Position numbers and translations under genes: made by a program
Notes under the pieces: model-generated
Seen by the model: only the letters and a program-made list of their open reading frames with translations
Databases searched by the model: none
Told to the model about the DNA's origin: nothing
In this document: one piece after another, positions 27,684 to 37,307 of the stretch
Position numbering within the stretch: the first letter of the stretch is position 1
How the letters are laid out: every line of letters begins with the position of its first letter
Origin: G963663495 sp963663495
GTDB lineage: Bacteria > Bacteroidota > Rhodothermia > Rhodothermales > Bin80
Direction of reading: 5' to 3'
Assembly (NCBI GenBank): GCA_963663495.1
Contig: OY760427.1
Coordinates: forward strand, 2,666,001-2,730,000
DNA: 64,000 nucleotides

Positions 27684-27820
27684 GGTAGTAATCGTATGAA
27701 TAATCGGCCCCAAGGGGCCTTATATCGATGAAAACGCCCGAAACAGAAGGATTTGGCCAAACATTCGTTAGAGACACGCTGGCTGAATAATCTGCAATGT
27801 GCAAATACGGTATGGCTCAT

Positions 27821-27853
27821 ATCCATCTGTAACCGTAACGCTTACAGATGGAT
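27821..27853. repeat. Perfect 12-bp inverted repeat near IS right end
   Basis: ATCCATCTGTAA and its exact complement TTACAGATGGAT are separated by 9 bases, between the IS transposase start and the right terminal repeat. Hairpins in this position in other insertion sequences block translation of transcripts reading in from outside. That function here is inference. Confidence 0.6.
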
Positions 27854-28093
27854 AGAACGAGTATCAAACGGCCTTGTTTCGCCGTTTTTCAGCCCTCCTA
27901 CCTTTTTCTGGCAAACACCAAGTAGGACCGTAACCCCGGTCTTGACATGCGCCGTGGAACGACGCATCCCTTTGACGGGTGGCGAATTCCGCCCCACAAC
28001 TGTAGTCGCTCCGGCTGGTAGCGATTACAGCGTATTGTAGCCCTGGAACTATCCGTTGCCCTTGAAAGGCATATTGGCCGTATCTTAGCGCGG

Positions 28094-31000
28094 ATGGCTG
28101 CATTACCGTCCAGACCGGCGAACGCGATACTGCTCGCAGTGGCACTCTTGGGAGCCGCGTGCGAGCAAGTGTCATTGCCTCCCGAAATCGCGGCACGGCT
28201 GCCCGACCATGTGGACTACGGGTTCCATATCCGCCCCCTGCTTGCTGATCGATGCTACGCGTGCCACGGCCCGGATGACGATGCGCGGCAAGGTGACCTG
28301 CACCTGTATACCGAAGAAGGCGCGGTACATACTGCTCTGCCAAGTGGCAACCGCGCTATCGTTCCGGGAAGCGCACGCAAAAGTGAAGTGTTTCAGCGCA
28401 TTTATTCAGAGGATCCAGAGCAGATTATGCCACCGCCCGAGTCAAACCTTACGCTGACTGATTATGACCGCGCACTGATCGCAAAATGGATTGACCAGGG
28501 AGCAGAATTCAAGCCGCACTGGTCGTATTCCCCTCCGCAAAAACCCACACCGCCCAAGGTAAACAACCCATCGTGGGTTGCCAATGCTGTTGACCACTTT
28601 GTGCTGGCACGGCTGGAGCGAGAAGACATACAACCATCGGAAGAGGAAAGGAAGGAGCGCCTGTTGCGCAGGGTAACATTTGACCTTACGGGCCTGCCCC
28701 CCACCGTGGAAGAGATAGACACCTTTCTTTCGGATACATCGCGCCATGCCTACGACCAGCTGGTAACCCGATTGCTCGCCAGTCATGCTTATGGCGAACG
28801 TATGGCCACAGAGTGGTTGGATGTGGCACGATACGCCGACAGCCATGGATACCATTCTGACGGAATACGTACGATGTGGCCCTGGCGAGACTGGGTCATT
28901 AACGCATTCAATTCCAACATGCCGTACGATACGTTCGTCACATGGCAGGTCGCGGGTGATTTGATCCGGAATGCAACGGTTGAGCAAAAGTTGGCTACAG
29001 GATTCAATCGTAATCATCCCATGACAGCAGAGGGCGGGGTCATTGACGAGGAGTACCGGGTAGACTATGTAGCGGACAGGGCGAACACGACCGGTCGCGC
29101 AATCCTAGGCATAACAATGGAGTGCGCACGCTGCCACGACCACAAGTTTGACCCGGTGTCGCAAAAAGATTATTACCGGTTCTTTGCCTACTTCAACAGT
29201 GTGAAGGAGCTGGGACTCTCGGCAGATGATGGCAACGCCGGCCCCCTGCTGATGCTGATGGACGAAGCAGAAAAGGAAGCACTCGCCGTGGCACAAGATC
29301 AAGTCCGTAGAGCTGAATTGGCGCTGGCAGAGCGCACAAATGAGGTCATTGCTGCCGGCTCACATCACAATTTTGTGCCAGACCCGCACCACCTGGAGCG
29401 AGGCCTAGTTGATCATTACCCGTTCGATGTCCTAGGGTCCGGTACAACCCCCAACCTCGCCAAAGGGCGCGATCCGGCCGAGGTCTTGGGCAATTTGGAC
29501 ATCGTGAGTGGCCAGCGCGATGGAGCGATCCTGTTTGACAGTGACTACGACTATCTCCACTTGACGGGGGCAGGGGGTTTCGACCGGCCGGACCCGTTCT
29601 CCATCGCTGTTTGGATCCGCCTGGATAAGGGAGGCAATTACGCCCGCGTCGTTGGAAACGCGGACAACAAGCACACGTACTGGCGCGGATGGGAGCTGTA
29701 CGTTGATAGTCTGAACCGAGCCGCCATACGCCTCAACCATGCGCGACCGCACAACTACATTGAAGTGCGAACAAATCAACCGCTGCAGGTCGGAGAATGG
29801 ACACACCTCACTGTCACATATGATGGCTCAAGCCGTGCAGCAGGTGTAGGCCTGTATCTGAATAGTGCAGCAGTGTCGCTGACGGTCATGTACGACAACC
29901 TGTACAAGGGCTTCCTCCCCGTTGACGCGCACCGGCAAGTCACGAACCGAGCGCCGCGTGTGGCTCGCGCATTCCGGGCTTTTGGCGGAGACGACGGTAT
30001 CCTCACCGGCGCATTGGACGATATGAGGATTTATGACCGAACGCTGTCTCGCGCTGAAGCTGCCTTCATTGTCCAAGGCACTACTGAAAACGCCCTTACA
30101 GACCAAGACCGCCTGCAGGCGTACCTCCAACTGGCAGACGGCCCCTTCAACAGCCTATCGGCCAACGTACATCACGTTCGTGAGGAGGAACAGGCGGTGG
30201 CACGAGATGTCCTGGAGGTCATGGTCATGGAAGACACGGATAGCCTGCGCACGACGCATGTGTTGGGGCGAGGGCTGTACGATCAACCCGGGGAGATCGT
30301 TAATCCCGGCGTTCCTGCATCCCTAGGTCCGCAACTTGACAGCCTCCCCCGAAACCGCCTTGGACTCGCCGAATGGCTGTTCCAGCCACGCCATCCTCTG
30401 ACAGCGCGTGTAGCAGCGAATAGGTTGTGGCAAATGTTGTTCGGCAATGGTATCGTAAGCACCACCGAAGATTTTGGCAGCCAGGGTGCACTTCCTACAC
30501 ACCCCGACCTGCTTGATTGGCTGGCGACGACGTTTGAAGATTCGGGATGGGATGTAAAGGCCTTATTGCGGACGATCGTTACCTCCTCCACATATCGTCA
30601 GTCCAGCACGGGGCTGGATGTCAACGATCCGCACAATGCCCTCCTGGCGCGCGGTCCCCGGTATCGGATGCCCGCAGAGATGATTCGCGACAACGCGCTC
30701 GCAGCAAGTGGACTCCTAGTCAGAAAAGTCGGCGGCCCCAGCGTTAAGCCGTACCAACCACCCGGACTGTGGATAGAAAAGGGCAACTTCTCAGCCGCCC
30801 TGCTGAACTATAAACAGGATTCCGATGACGGCCTGTATCGCCGGACATTGTACACGTTTATTCGGCGTACATCGCCACCCCCGTCCCTGACCATTTTCGA
30901 TGCGCCGGACCGAAACCGATGTGTCGTACGACGGCAGAACACCAACACACCGATGCAAGCGCTCGTCCTTCTTAACGACCCGCAGTATGTTGAGGCAGCA

Positions 31001-31294
31001 AGAATGTTGGCTGAACGGATGCAGCGAGAAGGCGGCGAGACCTTGGACGAACGTATCACTCATGGATTCAGGCTATCCACCTCGCGCCATCCTACGGTCC
31101 GGGAACTGAACCTGTTGAAGGACCTGTTCGCCGTAGAAAAGGAACGCTTCTCCAACGAGCCCGCCGATGCCGACTCCCTGCTGTCTGTCGGCGAGCACGC
31201 GCGAGACCCGACACTGGAAGCTCCTACCACGGCCGCACTGGCTGTGGTAGCAGGCCTGATGCTGAACCATGACGAAGCTTATACGAAACGATAG
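28094..31294 (+). CDS. PSCyt1-DUF1549-LamG-DUF1553 cytochrome-domain lipoprotein (module 1)
   Basis: A 1,066-aa exported protein, first of the run. The lipoprotein signal ends L-L-G-A-A-C. A planctomycete-type cytochrome domain follows with C-Y-A-C-H (residues 54-58) and the P-P-P-E-S-N-L-T-L-T-D motif near 115. DUF1549 is at about 170-380, with a second heme-type motif C-A-R-C-H-D-H-K near 343. A LamG/concanavalin-like domain is at about 440-650 and DUF1553 at about 750-1030 (N-R-L-G-L-A-E-W, N-R-L-W-Q-M-L-F-G, T-P-M-Q-A-L-V-L-L-N-D-P). Function is unproven for the family; c-type heme binding and a carbohydrate-binding LamG suggest periplasmic or surface redox chemistry on a polysaccharide. 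DUF1501 follows 6 bases later. Confidence 0.9.
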   Translation: MAALPSRPANAILLAVALLGAACEQVSLPPEIAARLPDHVDYGFHIRPLLADRCYACHGPDDDARQGDLHLYTEEGAVHTALPSGNRAIVPGSARKSEVFQRIYSEDPEQIMPPPESNLTLTDYDRALIAKWIDQGAEFKPHWSYSPPQKPTPPKVNNPSWVANAVDHFVLARLEREDIQPSEEERKERLLRRVTFDLTGLPPTVEEIDTFLSDTSRHAYDQLVTRLLASHAYGERMATEWLDVARYADSHGYHSDGIRTMWPWRDWVINAFNSNMPYDTFVTWQVAGDLIRNATVEQKLATGFNRNHPMTAEGGVIDEEYRVDYVADRANTTGRAILGITMECARCHDHKFDPVSQKDYYRFFAYFNSVKELGLSADDGNAGPLLMLMDEAEKEALAVAQDQVRRAELALAERTNEVIAAGSHHNFVPDPHHLERGLVDHYPFDVLGSGTTPNLAKGRDPAEVLGNLDIVSGQRDGAILFDSDYDYLHLTGAGGFDRPDPFSIAVWIRLDKGGNYARVVGNADNKHTYWRGWELYVDSLNRAAIRLNHARPHNYIEVRTNQPLQVGEWTHLTVTYDGSSRAAGVGLYLNSAAVSLTVMYDNLYKGFLPVDAHRQVTNRAPRVARAFRAFGGDDGILTGALDDMRIYDRTLSRAEAAFIVQGTTENALTDQDRLQAYLQLADGPFNSLSANVHHVREEEQAVARDVLEVMVMEDTDSLRTTHVLGRGLYDQPGEIVNPGVPASLGPQLDSLPRNRLGLAEWLFQPRHPLTARVAANRLWQMLFGNGIVSTTEDFGSQGALPTHPDLLDWLATTFEDSGWDVKALLRTIVTSSTYRQSSTGLDVNDPHNALLARGPRYRMPAEMIRDNALAASGLLVRKVGGPSVKPYQPPGLWIEKGNFSAALLNYKQDSDDGLYRRTLYTFIRRTSPPPSLTIFDAPDRNRCVVRRQNTNTPMQALVLLNDPQYVEAARMLAERMQREGGETLDERITHGFRLSTSRHPTVRELNLLKDLFAVEKERFSNEPADADSLLSVGEHARDPTLEAPTTAALAVVAGLMLNHDEAYTKR

Positions 31295-31300
31295 GTTCTG

Positions 31301-32740
31301 ATGCACGGCTGCTGTAATTTCAACACATCCTACTCAAGGCGGGACTTTCTGGCCCGCACAACGCTTGGGCTCGGTGCCGCAACATTGGCCTCGCTGCTAG
31401 ACCCGGTCTCCACCTTTGGGGCATCGCCCGCGCCGAATACAATTGGAACACATTTTCCGCCGCGGGCGCGGCGTGTGATCTACCTGCTCCAGAGCGGGGC
31501 GCCATCACAGCTTGACCTTTTTGACTACAAGCCTGCTTTAACACAATACCACGGAGAAGAACTTCCCCCTTCCGTACGGGGTAGCCAGCGCCTCACCGGC
31601 ATGACGGCTGGACAGAAGACCTTTCCCATGGTCCGTTCCCCCTTCGGGTTCGCGCAGCACGGCAACAGCGGTGCATGGGTGAGCGATCTGATGCCCAAGA
31701 CAGCGGAGATCGTAGACGAGCTCTGCATTGTTAGGTCCATGTATACCGAGGCCATTAACCATGACCCCGCTGTTACATTCCTGCAGACCGGATCCCAACA
31801 ACCCGGACGCCCGTCAATGGGAGCATGGCTCAGCTACGGTCTCGGCAGCGAGAACGCCAACCTACCATCGTTTGTAGTGCTGGTCACCAAAGGCAAGATG
31901 GGGCAGCCTTTGTACGCGCGCCTATGGGGAAACGGCTTCCTCGACTCAAGGCACCAAGGAGTCCAGTTCCGGGCCGGTTCGGACGCCGTGCTATACCTGA
32001 GCAACCCGCCGGGCGTTGACAGCAGTGACCGAAAGCGGCACTTGAAATATCTCCGCAAACTGCAAGTCCTCCAAAGCGATGCATTGGAGGACCCGGAAAT
32101 TGAGGCCAAGATTGCACAATACGAAATGGCCTACCGCATGCAGATATCCGTGCCGGAGGTGATGGACGCCGCAGACGAGCCGGATTACATTTTTGACCTG
32201 TACGGCGATGACGCCCGCGACCCCGGGACCTACGCCGCAAATTGCCTGCTCGCCCGGCGCCTTGCCGAGCGCGGGGTACGATTCATTCAATTGTACCACC
32301 AAGGCTGGGACCACCACAGCGGGCTTTATCCGGGCATACAGACGCAGGCGCGCGAAACGGACCAGGCTTCCGCCGCACTCATAGTGGATCTGCGGCAGCG
32401 GGGGCTATTGGACGATACCCTGGTAATATGGGGCGGAGAGTTCGGCCGTACCGTTTACTCCCAAGGCGAGTTGAAACAGGAGAGCTTTGGCCGCGACCAC
32501 CATCCGCGATGTTTTTCCCTCTGGATGGCCGGCGGCGGGATCCGGCCAGGATTCTCCTACGGACAGACCGACGAGGTCGGCTATAATGTAGTTCGTGACC
32601 CGGTACATGTCCATGACCTGCAGGCAACCGTGCTGCACCAGCTGGGCGTCGACCATGAGCGACTGAACTTCAGACACCAGGGACGTCGCTTCCGGCTAAC
32701 AGACGTACACGGAAATGTGGTCCATGATGTGTTGGCGTAG
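31301..32740 (+). CDS. DUF1501 protein, Tat-exported (module 1)
   Basis: A 479-aa protein with an N-terminal twin-arginine signal (Y-S-R-R-D-F-L-A-R-T-T-L-G-L-G-A) and the DUF1501 body, a member of the alkaline-phosphatase/sulfatase-like superfamily. Visible are V-I-Y-L-L-Q-S-G-A-P-S-Q-L-D-L-F-D near the N-terminus, N-H-D-P-A-V-T-F-L-Q-T-G, and the metal-site-like W-G-G-E-F-G-R-T and G-R-D-H-H-P-R. Export by Tat implies folding, perhaps with metals, in the cytoplasm. In Planctomycetes such genes almost always pair with a PSCyt/DUF1553 gene, as here. Enzymatic activity has not been demonstrated for the family to my knowledge. Confidence 0.9.
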   Translation: MHGCCNFNTSYSRRDFLARTTLGLGAATLASLLDPVSTFGASPAPNTIGTHFPPRARRVIYLLQSGAPSQLDLFDYKPALTQYHGEELPPSVRGSQRLTGMTAGQKTFPMVRSPFGFAQHGNSGAWVSDLMPKTAEIVDELCIVRSMYTEAINHDPAVTFLQTGSQQPGRPSMGAWLSYGLGSENANLPSFVVLVTKGKMGQPLYARLWGNGFLDSRHQGVQFRAGSDAVLYLSNPPGVDSSDRKRHLKYLRKLQVLQSDALEDPEIEAKIAQYEMAYRMQISVPEVMDAADEPDYIFDLYGDDARDPGTYAANCLLARRLAERGVRFIQLYHQGWDHHSGLYPGIQTQARETDQASAALIVDLRQRGLLDDTLVIWGGEFGRTVYSQGELKQESFGRDHHPRCFSLWMAGGGIRPGFSYGQTDEVGYNVVRDPVHVHDLQATVLHQLGVDHERLNFRHQGRRFRLTDVHGNVVHDVLA

Positions 32741-35700
32741 AGTATGGGTACCAACCCTAATACTGATCCTGGGCGCCTGTGCGTCGGAAGGTCCCGCCGT
32801 AGTAGACTATAACCTGCATGTTCAGCCTATTTTGTCGGACCGGTGTTACAAGTGCCACGGTCCAGACGATAACACCCGCGAAGCGGATATGCGCTTGGAC
32901 ACGTATGAGGGCTATGTGGCAGGCAGCCGCCTCGACTCTACTCGTCTGATCGTAGCACCGGGCGCACCAGCCGCCAGCGAGCTGATCCGGCGTGTGTCAT
33001 CGTCGGATCCCCAAGTACAGATGCCCCCTCCGGAAAGCAATCTCTCCCTGACGGAGACAGAAATTAAGGTGCTGGAGCGATGGATTGCGCAGGGAGCCAC
33101 ATGGAAACCTCACTGGGCATTTATCCCGCCCGTACGCCCCGACAAGCCTGCTGTCAAGCACAACGACTGGCCACTTGACGATCTGGACTACTACACGTTG
33201 GCGCGCATGGAGGCAGCCGACATGCGGCCATCACCTATGGCGCCCAAGGAACATTGGCTGCGACGTGTCACCTTTGACGTGACAGGACTGCCACCAACGG
33301 AGGCGGAACTCGCCGCCTTCCTTGCAGACAACGCAGAAGATGGGTTCGAACGGGTCGTTAACACATTGCTTTCCAGGCCCGGCTTCGGTGAACGGATGGC
33401 ATCCGAATGGCTTGATGCCGCACGCTACGCCGACACGCATGGCTACCAGGATGACCGCCCCCGAACAATGTGGCCCTGGCGAGACTGGGTCGTAAACGCG
33501 TACAACCAGGGCATGCCCTATGACAGCTTCCTTACATGGCAGCTGGCAGGAGATCTGCTACCCGATGCATCGTACCAACAGAAGCTTGCGACCGGGTTCA
33601 GTCGCAACCATGCCATCACCCAGGAAGGCGGTGTGATCCCCCTGGAATACCTTACCGAGTATGCCGCTGACCGGACCAATACCACCGCTACAGCCTTCCT
33701 GGGCCTAACCATGGAGTGTGCCCGGTGCCACGACCACAAGTTTGACCCCATCAGCCAGCGAGACTATTACAGCTTCACAGCCTTCTTCAGCACCATAGAT
33801 GAACAGGCTCCTATAAGTTACTTCGACTTGGCTCCCTCGCCGTCCTTGCGCCATGAGGATCCAGGACTGGAGAGCCAGATCCAAAACACGTCGAACCGGC
33901 TGGAGGCGGTAGAGACCGATCTTGCCATAAAGGCAGCCGACCCGTCAACTCCTGCCCCTGAGGCAGCGGATCCGGGCAGGCTGCTGGACTCGCTGCTCGT
34001 TTCCCATTTTCCGCTGGATACGCTAATGGGCCTCCATACGCCAGACTCCCGAGCGCACGGCCTCCCGGCGCAAGCAAACACGGGGTTGGAAGCGGATTTG
34101 GATACCCTTGCAATGGTTGATGGCCATTACGGTCAAGCCGTTTCGTTCGACGGGACAAATTTTCTCAGCTTGGGCCGCGAAGCGGATTTTGAGTGGTATG
34201 ACCGATTCTCCTTTGGAGGGTGGGTCCATGCACCAAGGCGCAGTACGGATATCGCGCTTTTCTCCAAACGTATTGGGGAACAGGGGCGTCGGGGCTATGA
34301 TCTGGTCTTATCTTCCACAGGACAGCTGATCGCACGATTGACGCACGACGCAACCAATGCTGTCGTGGCGCGCAGCACACTATCCGTCGCAAAGGACACA
34401 TGGACGCATGTGTTTCTGACCTACGACGGATCCGGCCGGGCAGGTGGAATACGACTCTATATTGATGGTCGCATGGCTCCCACCGTAATGGCGGAAGACG
34501 CACTTGACCAACATAGTATCCTAAATGGCAACGAGCTCCTTGCCGGCCACTGGTCGCCCCGACTAAAAACGCTTCCCGACATCACAGGGCTCAAAGGCGG
34601 GGCTATGGATGAGGTCCGCGTGTACGCTCGCGACCTCACGCCTGTAGAAGTAACATACCTGGCAGGCGCGAATCGCAGCAATGCGACCGCCAGACGACAC
34701 CATTATCTGGAACAAAGCGACCCTTCGTACCGCGCACTCCGGCAGCAGGCAGACAGCCTGCGGCGAGAAATCCGTACGGTGCCCCATGTGATGGTCATGG
34801 CGGAATCAACCTCTCCACGGACCACATACATTCTGGACAGGGGGGCCTACGACGCGCCGCTGGATTCCGTGGGGGCAGGCACGCCAGCCTCCATCGGTCC
34901 GCAAGGGATGGGATTCCAGCCCGACAGGCTCGGGCTGGCTGAATGGATGACGCACGCGAGCAACCCACTCACGGCCCGCGTAGCGGTCAATCGATATTGG
35001 CAAATGTTCTTCGGGAATGGCCTTGTCACGACGCCCGAGGACTTTGGCCGGCAAGGCGCGCTGCCTACACACCCGATGCTGCTCGACTATCTTGCCGTTG
35101 AGTTTGTGCAGTCTGGATGGGACATTAAAGGACTAGTCCGCAGAATAGTCCTCTCGGCAACCTATCGGCAGGTGCGCCGCTACGATGCTAGAGATCCGGC
35201 CAACACGTTCCTGGCACGCGGGCCCGAGAAGCGCCTTAGCGCAGAGATGGTGCGCGATGCTGCATTGGCTGCAAGCGGACTGCTTGACGATAGGGTCGGC
35301 GGTCCACCCGTATTTCCGTATCAGCCCGCCGGGCTGTGGAAAGCACTTGCTAACCAAGTCGGCCAGAACCGATACCGACCAAGCCGCCGCGGCGATCTGT
35401 ACCGGCGCAGTATTTACACGTACTGGAAGCGAACCATCCCTCCCCCTTCCATGCTTACACTGGACGCCGCCGAACGCACCGTCTGTACCGTCAAGCGCCA
35501 TGCCACCGCCACTCCCCTGCAGGCTCTTGTCCTCTTGAATGATCCGCAGTACTTGGAGGCCGCGCGGGTTCTGGCTGAATCAATATGGGAGTACGGGGAG
35601 CAAGCCACCGCCATAGCTTTTCGCCATTTCACATCGCGCCTTCCCGAGGAGGAAGAGCTCGCCAATCTGCAAATGCTGCGTCGGGAACAAGAGGCGCGCT

Positions 35701-35843
35701 ATCGGGCCAATCCCGAAGATGCGCTGGCGCTGCTGGGCGTCGGAGCGTATCCGACCTCACATGAACTGGACGCCGCTATGCTGGCAGCACTGACGTTCAC
35801 TATCAGTGCAATCATGAACCTTGATGAAGCGCAATTTCGCTAA
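32715..35843 (+). CDS. PSCyt1-DUF1549-LamG-DUF1553 cytochrome-domain lipoprotein (module 2)
   Basis: A 1,042-aa paralogue of module 1. The lipoprotein signal ends L-I-L-I-L-G-A-C; heme motif C-Y-K-C-H and second motif C-A-R-C-H-D-H-K-F are present. A LamG-like insert follows (F-S-F-G-G-W-V-H-A, W-T-H-V-F-L-T-Y-D-G-S-G), then DUF1553 with N-R-Y-W-Q-M-F-F-G-N-G and T-P-L-Q-A-L-V-L-L-N-D-P. Several ATGs occur at 32715-32727; any of them overlaps the upstream DUF1501 stop by 14-26 bases, pointing to translational coupling. Relative to module 1 the linker between DUF1549 and LamG is diverged. Confidence 0.9.
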   Translation: MWSMMCWRRVWVPTLILILGACASEGPAVVDYNLHVQPILSDRCYKCHGPDDNTREADMRLDTYEGYVAGSRLDSTRLIVAPGAPAASELIRRVSSSDPQVQMPPPESNLSLTETEIKVLERWIAQGATWKPHWAFIPPVRPDKPAVKHNDWPLDDLDYYTLARMEAADMRPSPMAPKEHWLRRVTFDVTGLPPTEAELAAFLADNAEDGFERVVNTLLSRPGFGERMASEWLDAARYADTHGYQDDRPRTMWPWRDWVVNAYNQGMPYDSFLTWQLAGDLLPDASYQQKLATGFSRNHAITQEGGVIPLEYLTEYAADRTNTTATAFLGLTMECARCHDHKFDPISQRDYYSFTAFFSTIDEQAPISYFDLAPSPSLRHEDPGLESQIQNTSNRLEAVETDLAIKAADPSTPAPEAADPGRLLDSLLVSHFPLDTLMGLHTPDSRAHGLPAQANTGLEADLDTLAMVDGHYGQAVSFDGTNFLSLGREADFEWYDRFSFGGWVHAPRRSTDIALFSKRIGEQGRRGYDLVLSSTGQLIARLTHDATNAVVARSTLSVAKDTWTHVFLTYDGSGRAGGIRLYIDGRMAPTVMAEDALDQHSILNGNELLAGHWSPRLKTLPDITGLKGGAMDEVRVYARDLTPVEVTYLAGANRSNATARRHHYLEQSDPSYRALRQQADSLRREIRTVPHVMVMAESTSPRTTYILDRGAYDAPLDSVGAGTPASIGPQGMGFQPDRLGLAEWMTHASNPLTARVAVNRYWQMFFGNGLVTTPEDFGRQGALPTHPMLLDYLAVEFVQSGWDIKGLVRRIVLSATYRQVRRYDARDPANTFLARGPEKRLSAEMVRDAALAASGLLDDRVGGPPVFPYQPAGLWKALANQVGQNRYRPSRRGDLYRRSIYTYWKRTIPPPSMLTLDAAERTVCTVKRHATATPLQALVLLNDPQYLEAARVLAESIWEYGEQATAIAFRHFTSRLPEEEELANLQMLRREQEARYRANPEDALALLGVGAYPTSHELDAAMLAALTFTISAIMNLDEAQFR

Positions 35844-35850
35844 CACACGT

Positions 35851-37305
35851 ATGCAGGATCCGATCTTTGAGCACGGCTGCCAAATGAATCGGCGGCACTT
35901 CTTCTCCAGGATGAGCCTCGGTCTCGGTGGTGCTGCGCTAGCGTCGCTTCTGGGTTGCGACGACCTGCAGACAGTTACGGGTGGCCCGCACGTGGGCGTG
36001 CTCAATGAACTGCACCACGCGCCGCCCGCACGCCGGGTAATCTACTTATTCCAGAGCGGCGGCCCTTCGCAGTTAGAGTTGTTTGATTATAAGCCTGTAC
36101 TGCAGGAGCGGCGCGGGGAAGATCTGCCTCCATCGGTGCGCATGGGCCAGCGGCTAACGGGGATGACCGCGTACCAGGACACGTTGCCGCTGGCTCCAAC
36201 ACTGTATCCATTTAGGCAGCGCGGTGGTTCTGGAGCATGGGTCAGCGACCTGCTGCCTCACACCGCCGCGATAGCGGATGACATTTGCATCATCCGCTCC
36301 ATGTATACCGAGGCGATTAACCACGACCCGGCCATCACATTCTTCCAGACCGGCTCGCAGCAGCCTGGCCGTCCAAGCATGGGATCATGGTTCAGCTATG
36401 GGCTTGGCAGCAGCAATGAAAACCTTCCCGCATTTTGTGTGCTACTTTCGCGCGGCCTTCAGCGCCCGCAGCCGATCTATTCACGCCTTTGGGGCAACGG
36501 CTTCCTGGCCGCACAGCACCAGGGCGTACAGTTCAGGACCGGCGGCGACCCCGTGCTGTACCTGAACAACCCACCGGGAATTGAGCCGTTTGACCGCAGG
36601 CGAATGCTCAAGCATCTGGCCGAGCTCAATGCCATACGCGCAGAATCCTCCGGCAACCCCAGGTTGGCTTCTCGCATAGCACAATATGAAATGGCCTACC
36701 GAATGCAAACGTCCGTGCCGGAGGTAACCGACCTGTCAGACGAACCCGATGCCACCTTTGAACTTTACGGTGAAGATGCACGCATTCCGGGTACATACGC
36801 CGCAAACTGCCTGTTAGCACGCCGACTGGCAGAGCGCGAAGTTCGGTTTGTTCAGCTGTACCACATGGGCTGGGACCAACATACCGATCTGCCACGCGAT
36901 ATCGCCCTGCAGTGCGCGGACACGGACAGAGCTTCCGCCGCACTGGTGACCGACCTGAAGCAGCGAGGAATGCTGGATGATACGCTAGTCATCTGGGGTG
37001 GTGAGTTTGGCCGTACCAATTATTCGCAGGGACAACTCACCGAGGTAAACTACGGGCGGGATCACCACCCGCGATGCTTTTCCATCTGGATGGCCGGAGG
37101 CGGTATCAGACCAGGGATCGTGTACGGGGCCACCGACACATTCGGATACAATATTGCCGAAAACCCGGTGCATGTCCACGATTTTCAAGCTACGGTGCTG
37201 CACCTGATGGGCGTACAGCATGAGCGCCTTACCTTCCGCCACCAAGGACGACGGTACCGACTAACCGACGTACACGGATCGGTGGTTAAGGATATCCTGG
37301 CGTAG
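35851..37305 (+). CDS. DUF1501 protein, Tat-exported (module 2)
   Basis: A 484-aa DUF1501 protein. I choose ATG 35851, 7 bases after the upstream stop; the frame is open from 35821 but that part overlaps the previous gene. The Tat-type signal M-N-R-R-H-F-F-S-R-M-S-L-G-L-G-G runs to L-A-S-L-L-G-C, so the mature protein might also be lipidated. Core motifs V-I-Y-L-F-Q-S-G-G-P-S-Q-L-E, N-H-D-P-A-I-T-F-F-Q-T-G, W-G-G-E-F-G-R-T and G-R-D-H-H-P-R are intact. Partner of the module 2 cytochrome protein. Confidence 0.9.
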   Translation: MQDPIFEHGCQMNRRHFFSRMSLGLGGAALASLLGCDDLQTVTGGPHVGVLNELHHAPPARRVIYLFQSGGPSQLELFDYKPVLQERRGEDLPPSVRMGQRLTGMTAYQDTLPLAPTLYPFRQRGGSGAWVSDLLPHTAAIADDICIIRSMYTEAINHDPAITFFQTGSQQPGRPSMGSWFSYGLGSSNENLPAFCVLLSRGLQRPQPIYSRLWGNGFLAAQHQGVQFRTGGDPVLYLNNPPGIEPFDRRRMLKHLAELNAIRAESSGNPRLASRIAQYEMAYRMQTSVPEVTDLSDEPDATFELYGEDARIPGTYAANCLLARRLAEREVRFVQLYHMGWDQHTDLPRDIALQCADTDRASAALVTDLKQRGMLDDTLVIWGGEFGRTNYSQGQLTEVNYGRDHHPRCFSIWMAGGGIRPGIVYGATDTFGYNIAENPVHVHDFQATVLHLMGVQHERLTFRHQGRRYRLTDVHGSVVKDILA

Positions 37306-37307
37306 GA

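Larger units (their letters stand above)
25990..27927 (-). mobile_element. Insertion sequence, ISNCY-like
   Basis: The single transposase gene is bracketed by imperfect inverted repeats. The left end, from about 25990, reads CCAAGTAGTGTTTGCCAGAA; the right-end complement, up to 27927, reads CCTACTTGGTGTTTGCCAGA. The shared core is TGTTTGCCAGAAAA. Element length is about 1.94 kb with a single gene on the minus strand. No convincing target-site duplication was visible, so the exact outer bases are approximate. A strong hairpin lies between the right end and the gene. Confidence 0.72.
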
